From Deltaproteobacteria bacterium (GTDB taxonomy: Bacteria > Desulfobacterota > Syntrophorhabdia > Syntrophorhabdales > Syntrophorhabdaceae): a DNA stretch of 64,000 nucleotides. The stretch spans positions 1 through 64,000 of the forward strand of contig JAKLET010000001.1 of NCBI GenBank assembly GCA_022711595.1. Reading direction: 5' to 3'. Both the position numbers and the translations under genes were made by a program. Every line of letters begins with the position of its first letter. Within the stretch, counting starts at the first letter, position 1. This document shows, piece after piece, positions 49,245-58,044 of this stretch. The notes beneath the pieces were generated by a model. That model was not told where the DNA came from. It did not search any database and worked only from the letters and a program-made list of their open reading frames with translations.

Positions 49245-49353
49245 ATAGGTTATAGGTTATTGGTCACAGGTTATGGGAACGACCGTAAACCTTTCCCGCT
49301 TTTTGCTTTCCCCATGACCTGTGGCCTATTACCCATAACCTGTTTTTTTATTT
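49245..49353. terminator. Bidirectional terminator / long inverted repeat
   Basis: AGGTTATAGG...TTGGTCACAGGTTATGGG on the left is complementary, with small bulges, to CCCATGACCTGTGGCC...TACCCATAACCT on the right, followed by GTTTTTTT. It lies between convergent genes (EF-hand lipoprotein and ModE-like regulator). Confidence 0.75.
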
Positions 49354-49674
49354 GAAATGTTTCTGGAAGGTCTTTTCGAGGACTATCTTGATGTCTTTCC
49401 GGAAGGCCTCGTAGCTTTTAATGAATTTTTTACCATCGGGCGTGATGCGTGAGCCCCCGCCGGATACGCCTCCCACTTTTCTTTCGATAAGTGCAAAGCC
49501 GAGCCGCTCCTCGATGGCCTGGAGCATGAGCCATGCCTTGCGGTATGACATGTTGAGTTCTATCGCCGCCTGATGCAGGGAGCCGGTTTCTTCTATCCGT
49601 TTGAGCACCTGGTAGGGACCTTCCCCAAATGCCTTTCCGTTGTTGTCTATCCACACCTTGTATCCTACCTTCAT
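49348..49674 (-). CDS. ModE-type LysR-HTH transcriptional regulator
   Basis: 108 residues from the ATG at 49674 (GGGAGC upstream). One winged-helix domain of the ModE N-terminal type: KVWIDNNGKAFGEGPYQVLK, ETGSLHQAAIELNMSYRKAW, and GGVSGGGSRITPDGKKFI. No molybdate-binding C-terminal (TOBE) domains, as in many short ModE relatives. It is divergent from the methyltransferase/radical-SAM operon and may regulate it or a molybdenum/tungsten-related function. Confidence 0.88.
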   Translation of the reverse strand: MKVGYKVWIDNNGKAFGEGPYQVLKRIEETGSLHQAAIELNMSYRKAWLMLQAIEERLGFALIERKVGGVSGGGSRITPDGKKFIKSYEAFRKDIKIVLEKTFQKHFK

Positions 49675-49788
49675 TGATGCTCCCTTGTGTTTGATATGAT
49701 GAATTATATTAGATTGCTTAAAATTCCGCAAGTTCCAATTCAGCCGCCCTCATTCCTGTCTGTCAATATCACGCAAGGCAAACATTTA

Positions 49789-49819
49789 TTGACAAGCGTT
49801 ATTCCCAATGGTATATAAT
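49789..49819 (+). promoter_or_regulatory. Promoter of methyltransferase/radical-SAM operon
   Basis: TTGACA (49789-49794) with TATATA (49812-49817, 17-bp spacer) or TATAAT (49814-49819, 19-bp spacer). Confidence 0.7.
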
Positions 49820-49854
49820 GAACGATATTCCTTACCCTGCACAGGAGGCGATCC

Positions 49855-50658
49855 ATGAATATCAGCGCAAGCCGGCAGGCAACGATCCATGCTGAAGATG
49901 CCGCTGTTTCCATCCCCGTGAGCAAACGTGAATCCTGGGACAAACGCGCGCAATATTTCTCAAGACACGCAGCCGCCACGGGATATGCCGGGGCATTCAT
50001 CAAGATCATACAGACTTTCAGGAGCTGGACGGTCCTCGATATGGCATGCGGAGCCGGGACAATAGCCGTCCCTATCGCAAAAAAGGTACGATCCGTAACC
50101 GCGGTCGATCCTTCGAAAGAGATATTGAATGTCGTTGAAGGACGCTGCCGTATCGGCGGCATTACCAATGTGAAGACCATCCAGGGATGTTGGGATGATG
50201 ATTGGGACCGTCTGGGGATAGGCATCCACGATGTGGCTGTTGCATCAAGATCGCTTGTCGCCGACAACGCAAAGGATTCCATAGCCAAACTGGACAGGAG
50301 CGCCCGAAAAGCGGTCTATATATCGATGGCAGTCGGTTCGGGCCCTCTTGACAAAAAACTCTTCGAATCGACAGGCAGGAAACTCGATACGGACCGGGAT
50401 TACATCTATTATTACACCATCCTCCATGAAATGGGCATTATGGCCAACGTTGCGTTTATTCCGGAATACCGCCGGAACAATTGGAAAAACCACGAAGAGG
50501 CCCTTGAGGACCATCGGTGGATGTTCAATGGAATGACGAAAAATGAGGAAGACAAGGTGCGGGCATATCTGAAACGCAACCTTGTGCCGGTCCTGAAACA
50601 CTGGCGGCTCCCCTATTCCAGAGATTGCCACTGGGCGGTCATGTGGTGGATAAAATAA
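49855..50658 (+). CDS. Class I SAM-dependent methyltransferase, paralogue 1
   Basis: 267 residues from the ATG at 49855 behind AGGAGG. SAM motif I is VLDMACGAGTIAVPIAKK (about residue 60) with the motif II acid in VTAVDPSKEIL. The N-terminal SWDKRAQYFSRHA and the C-terminal CHWAVMWW tail are shared with the gene at 52262. Substrate unknown. First gene of a four-gene rightward operon with a radical-SAM enzyme (15-bp gap), a DUF4213 protein and the second paralogue. Confidence 0.85.
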   Translation: MNISASRQATIHAEDAAVSIPVSKRESWDKRAQYFSRHAAATGYAGAFIKIIQTFRSWTVLDMACGAGTIAVPIAKKVRSVTAVDPSKEILNVVEGRCRIGGITNVKTIQGCWDDDWDRLGIGIHDVAVASRSLVADNAKDSIAKLDRSARKAVYISMAVGSGPLDKKLFESTGRKLDTDRDYIYYYTILHEMGIMANVAFIPEYRRNNWKNHEEALEDHRWMFNGMTKNEEDKVRAYLKRNLVPVLKHWRLPYSRDCHWAVMWWIK

Positions 50659-50673
50659 CCCGAGATATGAGAC

Positions 50674-51669
50674 ATGCGCTGTAATTATTGCGAACGAAGA
50701 TGCAGGATAACGAACGGAGGCACCGGTTTTTGCCGCATGTACACGGTATCAAGGGGCTCCATCGTCGAGAGGTTCCCATACCGCTGGAGCTCCTGCGGAA
50801 CAACGCTCACGGAATCGATCCCTTTTTACCACGTATATCCCGGAAGCAGATGCCTTGTTATAGGCACGGCGAGCTGCAATTTCCGCTGCCGGTACTGCTC
50901 CAACGCCTATATCGCAAAGGAGGATCCGGAGACCCAGCAGGACCGGATGTACAACCTCACACCGCGCAAGCTGGTGGGCATGGCCCAAAAGCTCAACTGC
51001 CGCAGCATCGTGTTCAACGTCAACGAGCCAACCGTTTCCATACCTTCCCTTCTCGAAGTGGCGCGGGAGGCAAAGGCTGCAGCCATCCCGATGGGATGCC
51101 TGACGAACGGCTACATGACCGTGGAGTCCACTGAGATCATGGCGGCCATATTTTCCTTCTTCAATATCAGTCTTAAGGGGCTCTCCTCCTCTTTCAACAA
51201 AACCTACATCGGCATCGATTCATCCAAGCCTGTGCTGCGTAATATCAGGAGACTGGCATGGGACCACCACGTGGAAGTGGCAACGCCCATCATCGAGGGC
51301 GCTAACGACAATGAGATAGACCCCATCGCCGACTTCCTCGCGGGGATCGACCCCGAGATACCATGGCACGTCTTCCGTCTCCTGCCGGAGGATGAGATGA
51401 AGGGCACCGAATATCCCAGCATCCAGGCCATAGACAACGCTTTACAGTCCGCGAGGGAAAATCTCCCCTACATCTATTTTCATAATTTTGTCGGCTCCGA
51501 ATGGGTGAACACCCTCTGCCCCGACTGCGGACGCACCGTCATCGAGCGCTTCAGCCTGGGGTGCGGAGGAGACAAACTCAGCAAAATGCTCTGTGAAGAA
51601 GGCCGGTGCCCGGATTGCGGCCGTAAGATCAGACTGCTGCGTGAAAGCGCATTCCCGGGGAACGTTTAA
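50674..51669 (+). CDS. Radical SAM enzyme (PFL-activase/AmmeMemoRadiSam-like)
   Basis: 331 residues. Cluster motif SCNFRCRYCSN (CxxxCxxC, about residue 70), preceded by a Cys-rich N-terminus (CNYCERRCRI ... GFCRMY) and followed by a C-terminal zinc ribbon (CPDCGRTVIERF ... CPDCGRKIRLL). SIVFNVNEPTVS and CLTNGYMT are the usual GGE and strand motifs of the activase subfamily. No obvious glycyl-radical partner lies nearby. Likely works with the flanking methyltransferases on a shared small molecule or cofactor. Confidence 0.85.
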   Translation: MRCNYCERRCRITNGGTGFCRMYTVSRGSIVERFPYRWSSCGTTLTESIPFYHVYPGSRCLVIGTASCNFRCRYCSNAYIAKEDPETQQDRMYNLTPRKLVGMAQKLNCRSIVFNVNEPTVSIPSLLEVAREAKAAAIPMGCLTNGYMTVESTEIMAAIFSFFNISLKGLSSSFNKTYIGIDSSKPVLRNIRRLAWDHHVEVATPIIEGANDNEIDPIADFLAGIDPEIPWHVFRLLPEDEMKGTEYPSIQAIDNALQSARENLPYIYFHNFVGSEWVNTLCPDCGRTVIERFSLGCGGDKLSKMLCEEGRCPDCGRKIRLLRESAFPGNV

Positions 51670-51711
51670 TGGGTACAGAAATGAGCATTGCGATCCTGGA
51701 AGACAGGGAAT

Positions 51712-52206
51712 ATGATCATTGAGGAAATAACCGACCTTATGGAGACCTTCTGCGATGAAAGCCTAAAAAAGATCACCATCGAGAGGATAGTCATTGGCGT
51801 CTATTTTACCGGCATCAAACTGTCAAACGGCTCTTGCTGCTTCATCCACAACATAAAGGGGCAGGGGGCGTTGAAGGGCGGAACTGTTTACGACATCCTT
51901 CGATTGCCCCCTGCCTCACCCCTGACACGCACGATAAAGATAGTTGCACTCAACGCGCTGTCGCCGTTTCCCGTGTCTGACAGCAAATATTATGTCGTTC
52001 ATGATGCCGGCGCTCTCTTCCGCCGGGGCGTCGATGCCGTGGGCGGTATTGTTGTCACCGGTGCAGACCGCACCCTTGACATGCTTACCGAATGGACAGG
52101 CACCCATCGGCTCTTCAATGCCTGCGTTTGCAAGATCAACATCCTCAATAAAAAACCCAAAAGGTCACGCAATAAGATATGTTTTCGGCATTCTTCAATG
52201 ATATAA
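51712..52206 (+). CDS. DUF4213 protein, C-terminal domain missing or diverged
   Basis: 164 residues from the ATG at 51712. GVYFTGIKLSNGSCCFIHNI and YDILRLPPASPLTRTIKIVA match DUF4213, the enolase-N-like domain that precedes DUF364 in putative heavy-metal-chelation proteins. After about residue 105 only a short segment (GIVVTGADRTLDMLTEWTGT) remains, ending in a basic tail, so the DUF364 half appears truncated. Sits between the radical-SAM gene and methyltransferase paralogue 2. Confidence 0.7.
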   Translation: MIIEEITDLMETFCDESLKKITIERIVIGVYFTGIKLSNGSCCFIHNIKGQGALKGGTVYDILRLPPASPLTRTIKIVALNALSPFPVSDSKYYVVHDAGALFRRGVDAVGGIVVTGADRTLDMLTEWTGTHRLFNACVCKINILNKKPKRSRNKICFRHSSMI

Positions 52207-52261
52207 GGCGGGAGGTAAAATACCCGCCGGCGGGTAAACAAATCAAGACAGAGAGGTTTCG

Positions 52262-53071
52262 TTGGAAAAAGCGTCGATAGACTGGAATGAGGCCTGGAAA
52301 GAACAAAGATCCAAGAGGTCCTTGATAAAACGCGACGTGCGTTTCTGGAATGAAAAGGCCAAATACTTCACCAAAGACCCCTGGGAATCAAACTATGGGA
52401 GAGACTTTCTGAAGATCATGGAGCCCAGGCGCTGTTGGAGCGTCCTTGACATAGCGTGCGGCACGGGCACCATTGCCCTTCCGCTCGCCAGATACGTGAG
52501 AAGGGTGACCGCCGTCGATTTCTCTCCGAAGATGCTCGAAGCCCTGGCCGGGCAATGCAGGATCCACGGCATAGAGAACATCACCGCCGTCAACGCGAGC
52601 TGGGAAGACAACTGGAGGTCGAAGGGCATCGAGAAGCACGATGTGGTGGTGGCTTCACGCTGCCTCATCGTCGAAGACCTGCAGGCTGCCATAACGAAAC
52701 TGAATGCCTTTGCGAAGGAACGTGTCTATACATCCACCATCGTCGGCGACGGGCCCCACGACCGGCGCGTGTATGAAGCCGTCGGCCGAAAACTCGTCCC
52801 AGGACCGGATTACATATACAACTACAACCTCCTCCACCAGATGGGAATATACGCCAACATCACCTTCATCACGGACCAGAGGCAGGAATCATTCCGCGAT
52901 CATGATGACGCCCTCGATCATTTCAGCAGGGACCTGAAAAAACTGACCATTGACGAAAAGATCCGCCTGAAGCAATATCTCGATGAACACCTTCTATGCA
53001 AAAACGGAAAATGGTGCCTTGATTATAAAAAAAGTACCCGCTGGGCGGTGATATGGTGGGAAAGAACATAA
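52262..53071 (+). CDS. Class I SAM-dependent methyltransferase, paralogue 2
   Basis: 269 residues from a TTG at 52262 (AGAGAGG upstream). FWNEKAKYFTKDPW, motif I VLDIACGTGTIALPLARYV, VTAVDFSPKMLEAL and the C-terminal TRWAVIWWER align with paralogue 1 at 49855. The two clearly arose by duplication and bracket the radical-SAM and DUF4213 genes. Substrate unknown. Confidence 0.85.
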   Translation: MEKASIDWNEAWKEQRSKRSLIKRDVRFWNEKAKYFTKDPWESNYGRDFLKIMEPRRCWSVLDIACGTGTIALPLARYVRRVTAVDFSPKMLEALAGQCRIHGIENITAVNASWEDNWRSKGIEKHDVVVASRCLIVEDLQAAITKLNAFAKERVYTSTIVGDGPHDRRVYEAVGRKLVPGPDYIYNYNLLHQMGIYANITFITDQRQESFRDHDDALDHFSRDLKKLTIDEKIRLKQYLDEHLLCKNGKWCLDYKKSTRWAVIWWERT

Positions 53072-53217
53072 CCGGACAATCGGAAAAAAGGGCCGGAGAT
53101 GTCGTCCGTTCATGAAGGCATGACATATTGAAACATAGTTTTTCCACCCACACCCGGACAGTGGAAATTCATATCATGTGGGACAGGAACGCAAGAAACA
53201 AGTTTGGCTGTTTATAG

Positions 53218-54366
53218 TTATTGCAATTTGTCCTCTCGATGTATGACGGCCATCGTACCCTGATTGTACAGGTTGCGGGCAAAGCACTCCACCGAGATGT
53301 CTGTGCCGGTAACCATGTGCATGAACATGCTCTTGTTCCCTACGGTGACGCTTCTGCCTGGAAACTCGCTTGCAAAGGTACCTGCCGGAATCGTTTCGAA
53401 AAGCCCGGAGAATGGATATTCCCGTGTTTTAGCCTTTTTGTTGAGATATTTATCCCCCGATCCCGTGGGATAGTCCAGAAAACGGTGTTCACCTGCAGTT
53501 ATTGTCAGATATTGCGCCTCTCCAGGTTCATAATAATGCCATCCTCTGCCGTTTCTGCATTTCAGACAGGGCCACGGAAAGTCATTCAATCCTACACCTT
53601 CCATGACGATCAGGGCCAGATTCTTTTCCGTGATATCCTCCTCGACCACCTTGCGTATATCAGTAATGTTTTCCACTGTATGCCCCGGTGCATACAGTGG
53701 AACATTGAAATTGAGGGCCGGTATCCTCACCGGTGTCTTCATGGCGCTGTTTATAGTCTTGAAGGCATGGCCCTTTCTGGCAAGCATCAGGTATTCAGGC
53801 ACTTTCGATGCCTGTTCCGGAACTCCCTTAAAAAGGCCCACGATCTCCTCCCGCGGTACTATCTTTTCTACATGAGGATGTCTTTCCATGGATCTCATAT
53901 CGTCAGGACTTGGTCCATACAAGCCTGCATACCTGGCAGACCAGTGCGTGCATACCGCAAGACCATCGAGACCGGTAACATCGATAAAGCCCAGAAGCGG
54001 CGTCATGTCCCCGGTTCCCATAACTATGGCAGAAAAGCCGGATTTATCAATGAAGCGCTCAACCTCCAGGAATGCGTCGCTGATCATGCCCGCCCGCATC
54101 TGCCCTGTCATGGGTGTATATCGGCCTGAGAAATACTGTGCCGCATACGTAAGGAAGACAAAGCCCGGACCATAACGGTCAATGAGATCAAGCGCTGTAT
54201 CGCTGACCCAGCGGTTGCTGCCCGGGTCCAAATCACCGGGATAGGGGTGTCTTTGCAGCACGCCTTTGATCATTTCGGCCACGGGCCCGGTTTTTTCGGC
54301 CTTCTCGCCGGATCTTAAATCGAGGGTGTTTTGCCACCCCCTGGCATCCACGATCACCGTACTCAT
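53218..54366 (-). CDS. Unknown protein of the uptake operon
   Basis: 382 residues from the ATG at 54366 (AAAGGATT upstream); an ATG at 54411 overlaps the ATPase gene end but lacks an SD. It begins STVIVDARGWQNTLDLRSG. LDLIDRYGPGFVFLTYAAQY, then MISDAFLEVERFIDKSGF and IVMGTGDMTPL loosely recall alkaline-phosphatase-superfamily folds, but the metal ligands are not evident. LKCRNGRGWHYYEPGEAQ carries two Cys-flanked turns. No signal peptide. Last gene of the leftward ABC operon. Confidence 0.5.
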   Translation of the reverse strand: MSTVIVDARGWQNTLDLRSGEKAEKTGPVAEMIKGVLQRHPYPGDLDPGSNRWVSDTALDLIDRYGPGFVFLTYAAQYFSGRYTPMTGQMRAGMISDAFLEVERFIDKSGFSAIVMGTGDMTPLLGFIDVTGLDGLAVCTHWSARYAGLYGPSPDDMRSMERHPHVEKIVPREEIVGLFKGVPEQASKVPEYLMLARKGHAFKTINSAMKTPVRIPALNFNVPLYAPGHTVENITDIRKVVEEDITEKNLALIVMEGVGLNDFPWPCLKCRNGRGWHYYEPGEAQYLTITAGEHRFLDYPTGSGDKYLNKKAKTREYPFSGLFETIPAGTFASEFPGRSVTVGNKSMFMHMVTGTDISVECFARNLYNQGTMAVIHREDKLQ

Positions 54367-54403
54367 TGATGAATCCTTTCCATATTTTAAGGTCCCTTTT
54401 TGA

Positions 54404-55348
54404 TCATCCATCCGGTCGCTTGTTTGAGAAAACTCCGCTCTCGTCTTTTTCGGAGATCCGGCCGTGATGAGATGCCTTGATATTTTTTTTCATTTTGTCT
54501 TCAGGGATCCCTGCGAGATCATGAAAAGCGTTCGTTTGCGGTGAGCCGGTCAATTCCATGCAGCCGCATATGGTCCGGGGGACACAGACCCTCAAAGACC
54601 CGTTGAGCTTCAACACACTGACCCTGGCATTGTAAAGGTGAAAGAGGTTTTCGTCGCTGATGACATTATCGCATGCGCCGTCTGCCACAACAGCACCATT
54701 CTTTATCATGATGGCGCGGTCCGCGACCCAGAGGGCATGCTCCGGGGAGTGGGTTGATTTGATAAAGGTGTATCCTTCCCGGGAAAGCTTAACGATCTGG
54801 TCGAGAAGCCTCAACTGATTCCCGTAATCAAGACCGCTTGCCGGTTCATCCATGATGAACGTTTTCGCTCCCTGTGCAAGCGCTCGTGCAATGAGTGTGA
54901 GCTGCCTTTCTCCGCCGCTTATTTCCGTGTATGCCCTGTTCGCAAGATGGAGAATAGAGAGCCTTTCAAGGGCATCAACTGCAATATTCATATCATTTTT
55001 TGAGTAGCTGAAAAAAAAGGTCTTGTGAGGTATCCTTCCCATAAGCACTACATCCATGACTGTATATGGAAAAGAGCTTTTATGGATCTGCGGCACATAG
55101 GCGATTTCCCTTGCAAGATATTTGGGACTCATATGCGCGATATTTTCACCGTTAAAGATAATTCTTCCGCTTAACGGGCTCAGGAGACCGAGCATGACCT
55201 TTATAAGGGTGCTCTTTCCACAGCCATTGGGACCCAGCAGAGTGACGACCTCACCCTCCGCAATCGTGAAACTGATATTGTTCAGCACTGTTTTCCGGGA
55301 ATAGGCAAAAGATACCCTATCCGCCTTGATCAAGGTTTTCAGTTCCAT
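54404..55348 (-). CDS. Iron/siderophore-type ABC transporter ATPase (FepC/BtuD-like)
   Basis: 314 residues. Walker A GPNGCGKST (about residue 39), Q-loop in AYVPQIHKSSF, signature SGGERQLTLIARAL, Walker B TFIMDEPASGLD, and H-loop KSTHSPEHAL. About 55 extra residues after the core end in a polar tail. It overlaps the permease gene by 10 bp. Cytoplasmic energy unit of the uptake system. Confidence 0.92.
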   Translation of the reverse strand: MELKTLIKADRVSFAYSRKTVLNNISFTIAEGEVVTLLGPNGCGKSTLIKVMLGLLSPLSGRIIFNGENIAHMSPKYLAREIAYVPQIHKSSFPYTVMDVVLMGRIPHKTFFFSYSKNDMNIAVDALERLSILHLANRAYTEISGGERQLTLIARALAQGAKTFIMDEPASGLDYGNQLRLLDQIVKLSREGYTFIKSTHSPEHALWVADRAIMIKNGAVVADGACDNVISDENLFHLYNARVSVLKLNGSLRVCVPRTICGCMELTGSPQTNAFHDLAGIPEDKMKKNIKASHHGRISEKDESGVFSNKRPDG

Positions 55349-56352
55349 CCTTTCTTTGCCTTCCTCAATATAATTGCAAAAAACGGTATGCCGATAAGCG
55401 ATGTAGTGATACCGATGGGAATCTCCACGTTGAAGAGCATCCGAGAAACATCATCTACGACCACAAGGTAAATGGCCCCGATAAAAGCGCTTGCAGGAAC
55501 CAGCACCTTGTTGTCGGGACCAACAATCATCCGTGCGGCATGAGGGATGATCAGTCCTACCCAGCCGATAATTCCCGCCAATACAACCGTCAGGGCGCTC
55601 ATGAGGGTCGCAAGGAATATGAGGAACATTCGTATCTTTTCGACCGGAATGCCGAGCGCCCGGGCTTCTTCGTCGCCCATACTGAGCGCATTGAGATACC
55701 CTGAAAAAAAGGTAATGAGAACAATACTCACCAACTGGGGTATACCGGCCGTCAGCAGTACTTTTCTGTCCACAAATGACAATCCGCCCATAAGCCACTG
55801 GACAATGGCCGGCAACTGGTTGAAAGGATCGGCAATGTACTTTATGATCGATAAAAGAGAGGTGAAAAGCGCACCGCTGATAACACCGCCCAGGACGAGG
55901 AGCAGGATCGTATTGCCTTTGTGCATCCTGGCGATGCCCACAGAAATAAGGACAGCAACAAAACCAAAACAAAATGTCAAGAGCTGTACGGCGACCCAGC
56001 TTTTAGAAAAAACCATACCAAGCGCCGCGCCGAACGAAGCACCTGCGAGAACACCAAGGAGTGAAGGTGAAACAAGAGGATTTACAAACATTGCCTGAAA
56101 GGATGTACCTGCCACGGCGAGTGACGCACCGATGAGAATAGCCGCGATAATACGCGGCAAACGGATGTCGATGAGCAGACTCCTCAGCAGTTGGTACCGT
56201 TCGGGTTCCATACTGCCGGCACCGAATATTTTAAAAAGAAAGAAGCCTCCAATGTCGTTGAGTGTAAGAGGATATTTGCCCAATGTCATAGAGAAGGCGG
56301 CTGTTAAAACAAGAATGAACAGCATAACCGGGAAAAACAGGTTGCTTTTCAC
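55339..56352 (-). CDS. FecCD-family ABC transporter permease
   Basis: 337 residues with about ten hydrophobic helices. RLPRIIAAILIGASLAVAGT and GVLAGASFGAALGM near the middle and GWVGLIIPHAARMIVGPDNK toward the end are FecCD hallmarks. Overlaps the binding-protein gene by 4 bp and the ATPase gene by 10 bp. Transports iron-siderophore, cobalamin or a similar metal chelate. Confidence 0.92.
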   Translation of the reverse strand: MKSNLFFPVMLFILVLTAAFSMTLGKYPLTLNDIGGFFLFKIFGAGSMEPERYQLLRSLLIDIRLPRIIAAILIGASLAVAGTSFQAMFVNPLVSPSLLGVLAGASFGAALGMVFSKSWVAVQLLTFCFGFVAVLISVGIARMHKGNTILLLVLGGVISGALFTSLLSIIKYIADPFNQLPAIVQWLMGGLSFVDRKVLLTAGIPQLVSIVLITFFSGYLNALSMGDEEARALGIPVEKIRMFLIFLATLMSALTVVLAGIIGWVGLIIPHAARMIVGPDNKVLVPASAFIGAIYLVVVDDVSRMLFNVEIPIGITTSLIGIPFFAIILRKAKKGWN

Positions 56353-57398
56353 GGATAGATGACCCCTTTCATCTCATCCCTGGATAGTTCTACGCCGAGA
56401 AACAACCGATAGAAATCCCTCGCCTCTTTGACCATATCTATCTTGTATTCCCCGGGATAGAGAATATTCGCCAGCCATTTAAGGCCAAGGATACGCATAA
56501 ACGAAGGGGGACGGTCGAACCAGTTGAAGGGATGCCTGGGAATAAGATACACGCGCTTCTCCTTCACGGCCTTGACATTCTGCCAGGCGGGATCTTTGAA
56601 GACCTTGTCGAAAAAGACCTTATCCTGCGCTATGATGACATCAGGCTTATAAAGTATGACCTGCTCCAGGGAAACCTTCTCAAATCCCTTGTGATTCGAC
56701 GTATGGCAGCGATGAACATTCTTGTCTCCTGCAAGCTGGAGGAGTTCCACATGAATCGAATCGTTGCATTCCGTGCTGAGTCCATCAACCCCTTCCGCGT
56801 AATAGACAGACGGTCTTCTTTCTACGGGGATTCTGTTCACTATGCCTTTGATCTCTTCCAGTGTTTTTCTGCTGTATCCGCTCAGCTTCTTTGTCCGTTC
56901 TTCTCTCTTGAGGACCTTACCCAGAAATAGGTAAACATCGGGATAATCGGAAAGGTTCTCGGCGACAGCATAGACAAACGGGACATTCAACCTCTTCAAG
57001 GATTCCTCTGTCTTTTTGTTAATGGCTGACCTGTTCGCCGACCACATGATCAACAGGTCCGGTTTTGCCTTTAAGAGCACTTCAATATTGGCAGATTGTC
57101 CCTGTCCGGCAATGGAACCTATAACGGGCAGATTCCGCACCTCTTTCGGAAAATATTTCTTGTCCTCATCCTTTATGGGAAGGTTAAGCCCTGCAAGCAT
57201 AGATGGATCAACAGAATACATTATGTATGAACCGTAAGGTGAAGGCGCGTATACCTTCCTGACGGGGTCCGGCAAGTCCACTTTGCGTCCCGCCATATCG
57301 GTGACCGGCAGCGCTTGCGCGATGGTCGTGACAGAAATGGACAGTGCGATAAAAACGACAATGGCCGCGATAATCCGCGTGTTCTTTTGATCAAACAT
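56349..57398 (-). CDS. Periplasmic metal-chelate-binding protein (FecB/BtuF-like)
   Basis: 349 residues from the ATG at 57398, chosen for AAAGGAG upstream; the longer frame starting at 57440 overlaps the methyltransferase. Signal peptide: IIAAIVVFIALSISVTTIAQA. VTDMAGRKVDLPDPVRKVYA is the standard start of the PF01497 fold, followed by KPDLLIMW and KPDVIIAQ. The C-terminal region HPFNWFDRPPSFMRILGLKW is typical of iron/molybdate-type members. Ligand not determinable from sequence. Confidence 0.9.
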   Translation of the reverse strand: MFDQKNTRIIAAIVVFIALSISVTTIAQALPVTDMAGRKVDLPDPVRKVYAPSPYGSYIMYSVDPSMLAGLNLPIKDEDKKYFPKEVRNLPVIGSIAGQGQSANIEVLLKAKPDLLIMWSANRSAINKKTEESLKRLNVPFVYAVAENLSDYPDVYLFLGKVLKREERTKKLSGYSRKTLEEIKGIVNRIPVERRPSVYYAEGVDGLSTECNDSIHVELLQLAGDKNVHRCHTSNHKGFEKVSLEQVILYKPDVIIAQDKVFFDKVFKDPAWQNVKAVKEKRVYLIPRHPFNWFDRPPSFMRILGLKWLANILYPGEYKIDMVKEARDFYRLFLGVELSRDEMKGVIYP

Positions 57399-57414
57399 TA
57401 TGCTGACTCCTTTA

Positions 57415-58044
57415 TCATGAATTTTGTTTCCGTATTTCAATCCACAATCCCACTTCGCTCCTTGTTACGGAAGAGTCCACAATGCACGCCTTTTGCAATG
57501 CCTCTCTGTATTCCGCCTGATGGTCGTTTTTTTTATTGTTCATGCCAGGCAAGGTTCTGCTGGCCTGTTTCATCTTTTCCATGACCTGTTGCCGGACCTC
57601 CCGCGCACCCAGGCCTCCGCCTATGTAAGCAACGCCTCCCGGTGCGAGCACCCTGTATATCTCCCGGAAAGCCTTCACTTTATCCTTCCAGAAGAATATC
57701 GAGCCCCTGCTGATGACCAGTTCTACCGAAGACTCCGCAAGAGGAATGTCATGAACATCGCCGTGTATTGCGTGAAGCCTTCCCGTGAGTCCTGCGTCAA
57801 TAATATTGCAGCGTGCAATCTCGACCATTTCCCTTGAACTGTCCAGGAGATAGAAATCGAGGTCGGTGATCCTTGCAAGGGCAATACCGAGATAACCTCC
57901 TCCTGTGCCCAGATCGAGGCACACCCCCTTTGTTATGCATGTTTTTGCCTTTATCTGTCCCGCGATGGAAATATAAACAGGCCCGAATATTTCACGGGCG
58001 ATCCTGTCAAATTCCGGAGCATTCATATTCATATTAACGGTCAT
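57415..58044 (-). CDS. Class I SAM-dependent methyltransferase (cytoplasmic)
   Basis: 209 residues. Motif I is GVCLDLGTGGGYLGIALAR, followed by DLDFYLLDSS, GDVHDIPLAE, and VISRGSIFFWKDKVKAFREI. It is closely related to the gene at 59430 but lacks its signal peptide. The start overlaps the APC permease gene by 4 bp. Being inside the transporter operon suggests it acts on the imported or synthesised ligand. Confidence 0.85.
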   Translation of the reverse strand: MTVNMNMNAPEFDRIAREIFGPVYISIAGQIKAKTCITKGVCLDLGTGGGYLGIALARITDLDFYLLDSSREMVEIARCNIIDAGLTGRLHAIHGDVHDIPLAESSVELVISRGSIFFWKDKVKAFREIYRVLAPGGVAYIGGGLGAREVRQQVMEKMKQASRTLPGMNNKKNDHQAEYREALQKACIVDSSVTRSEVGLWIEIRKQNS

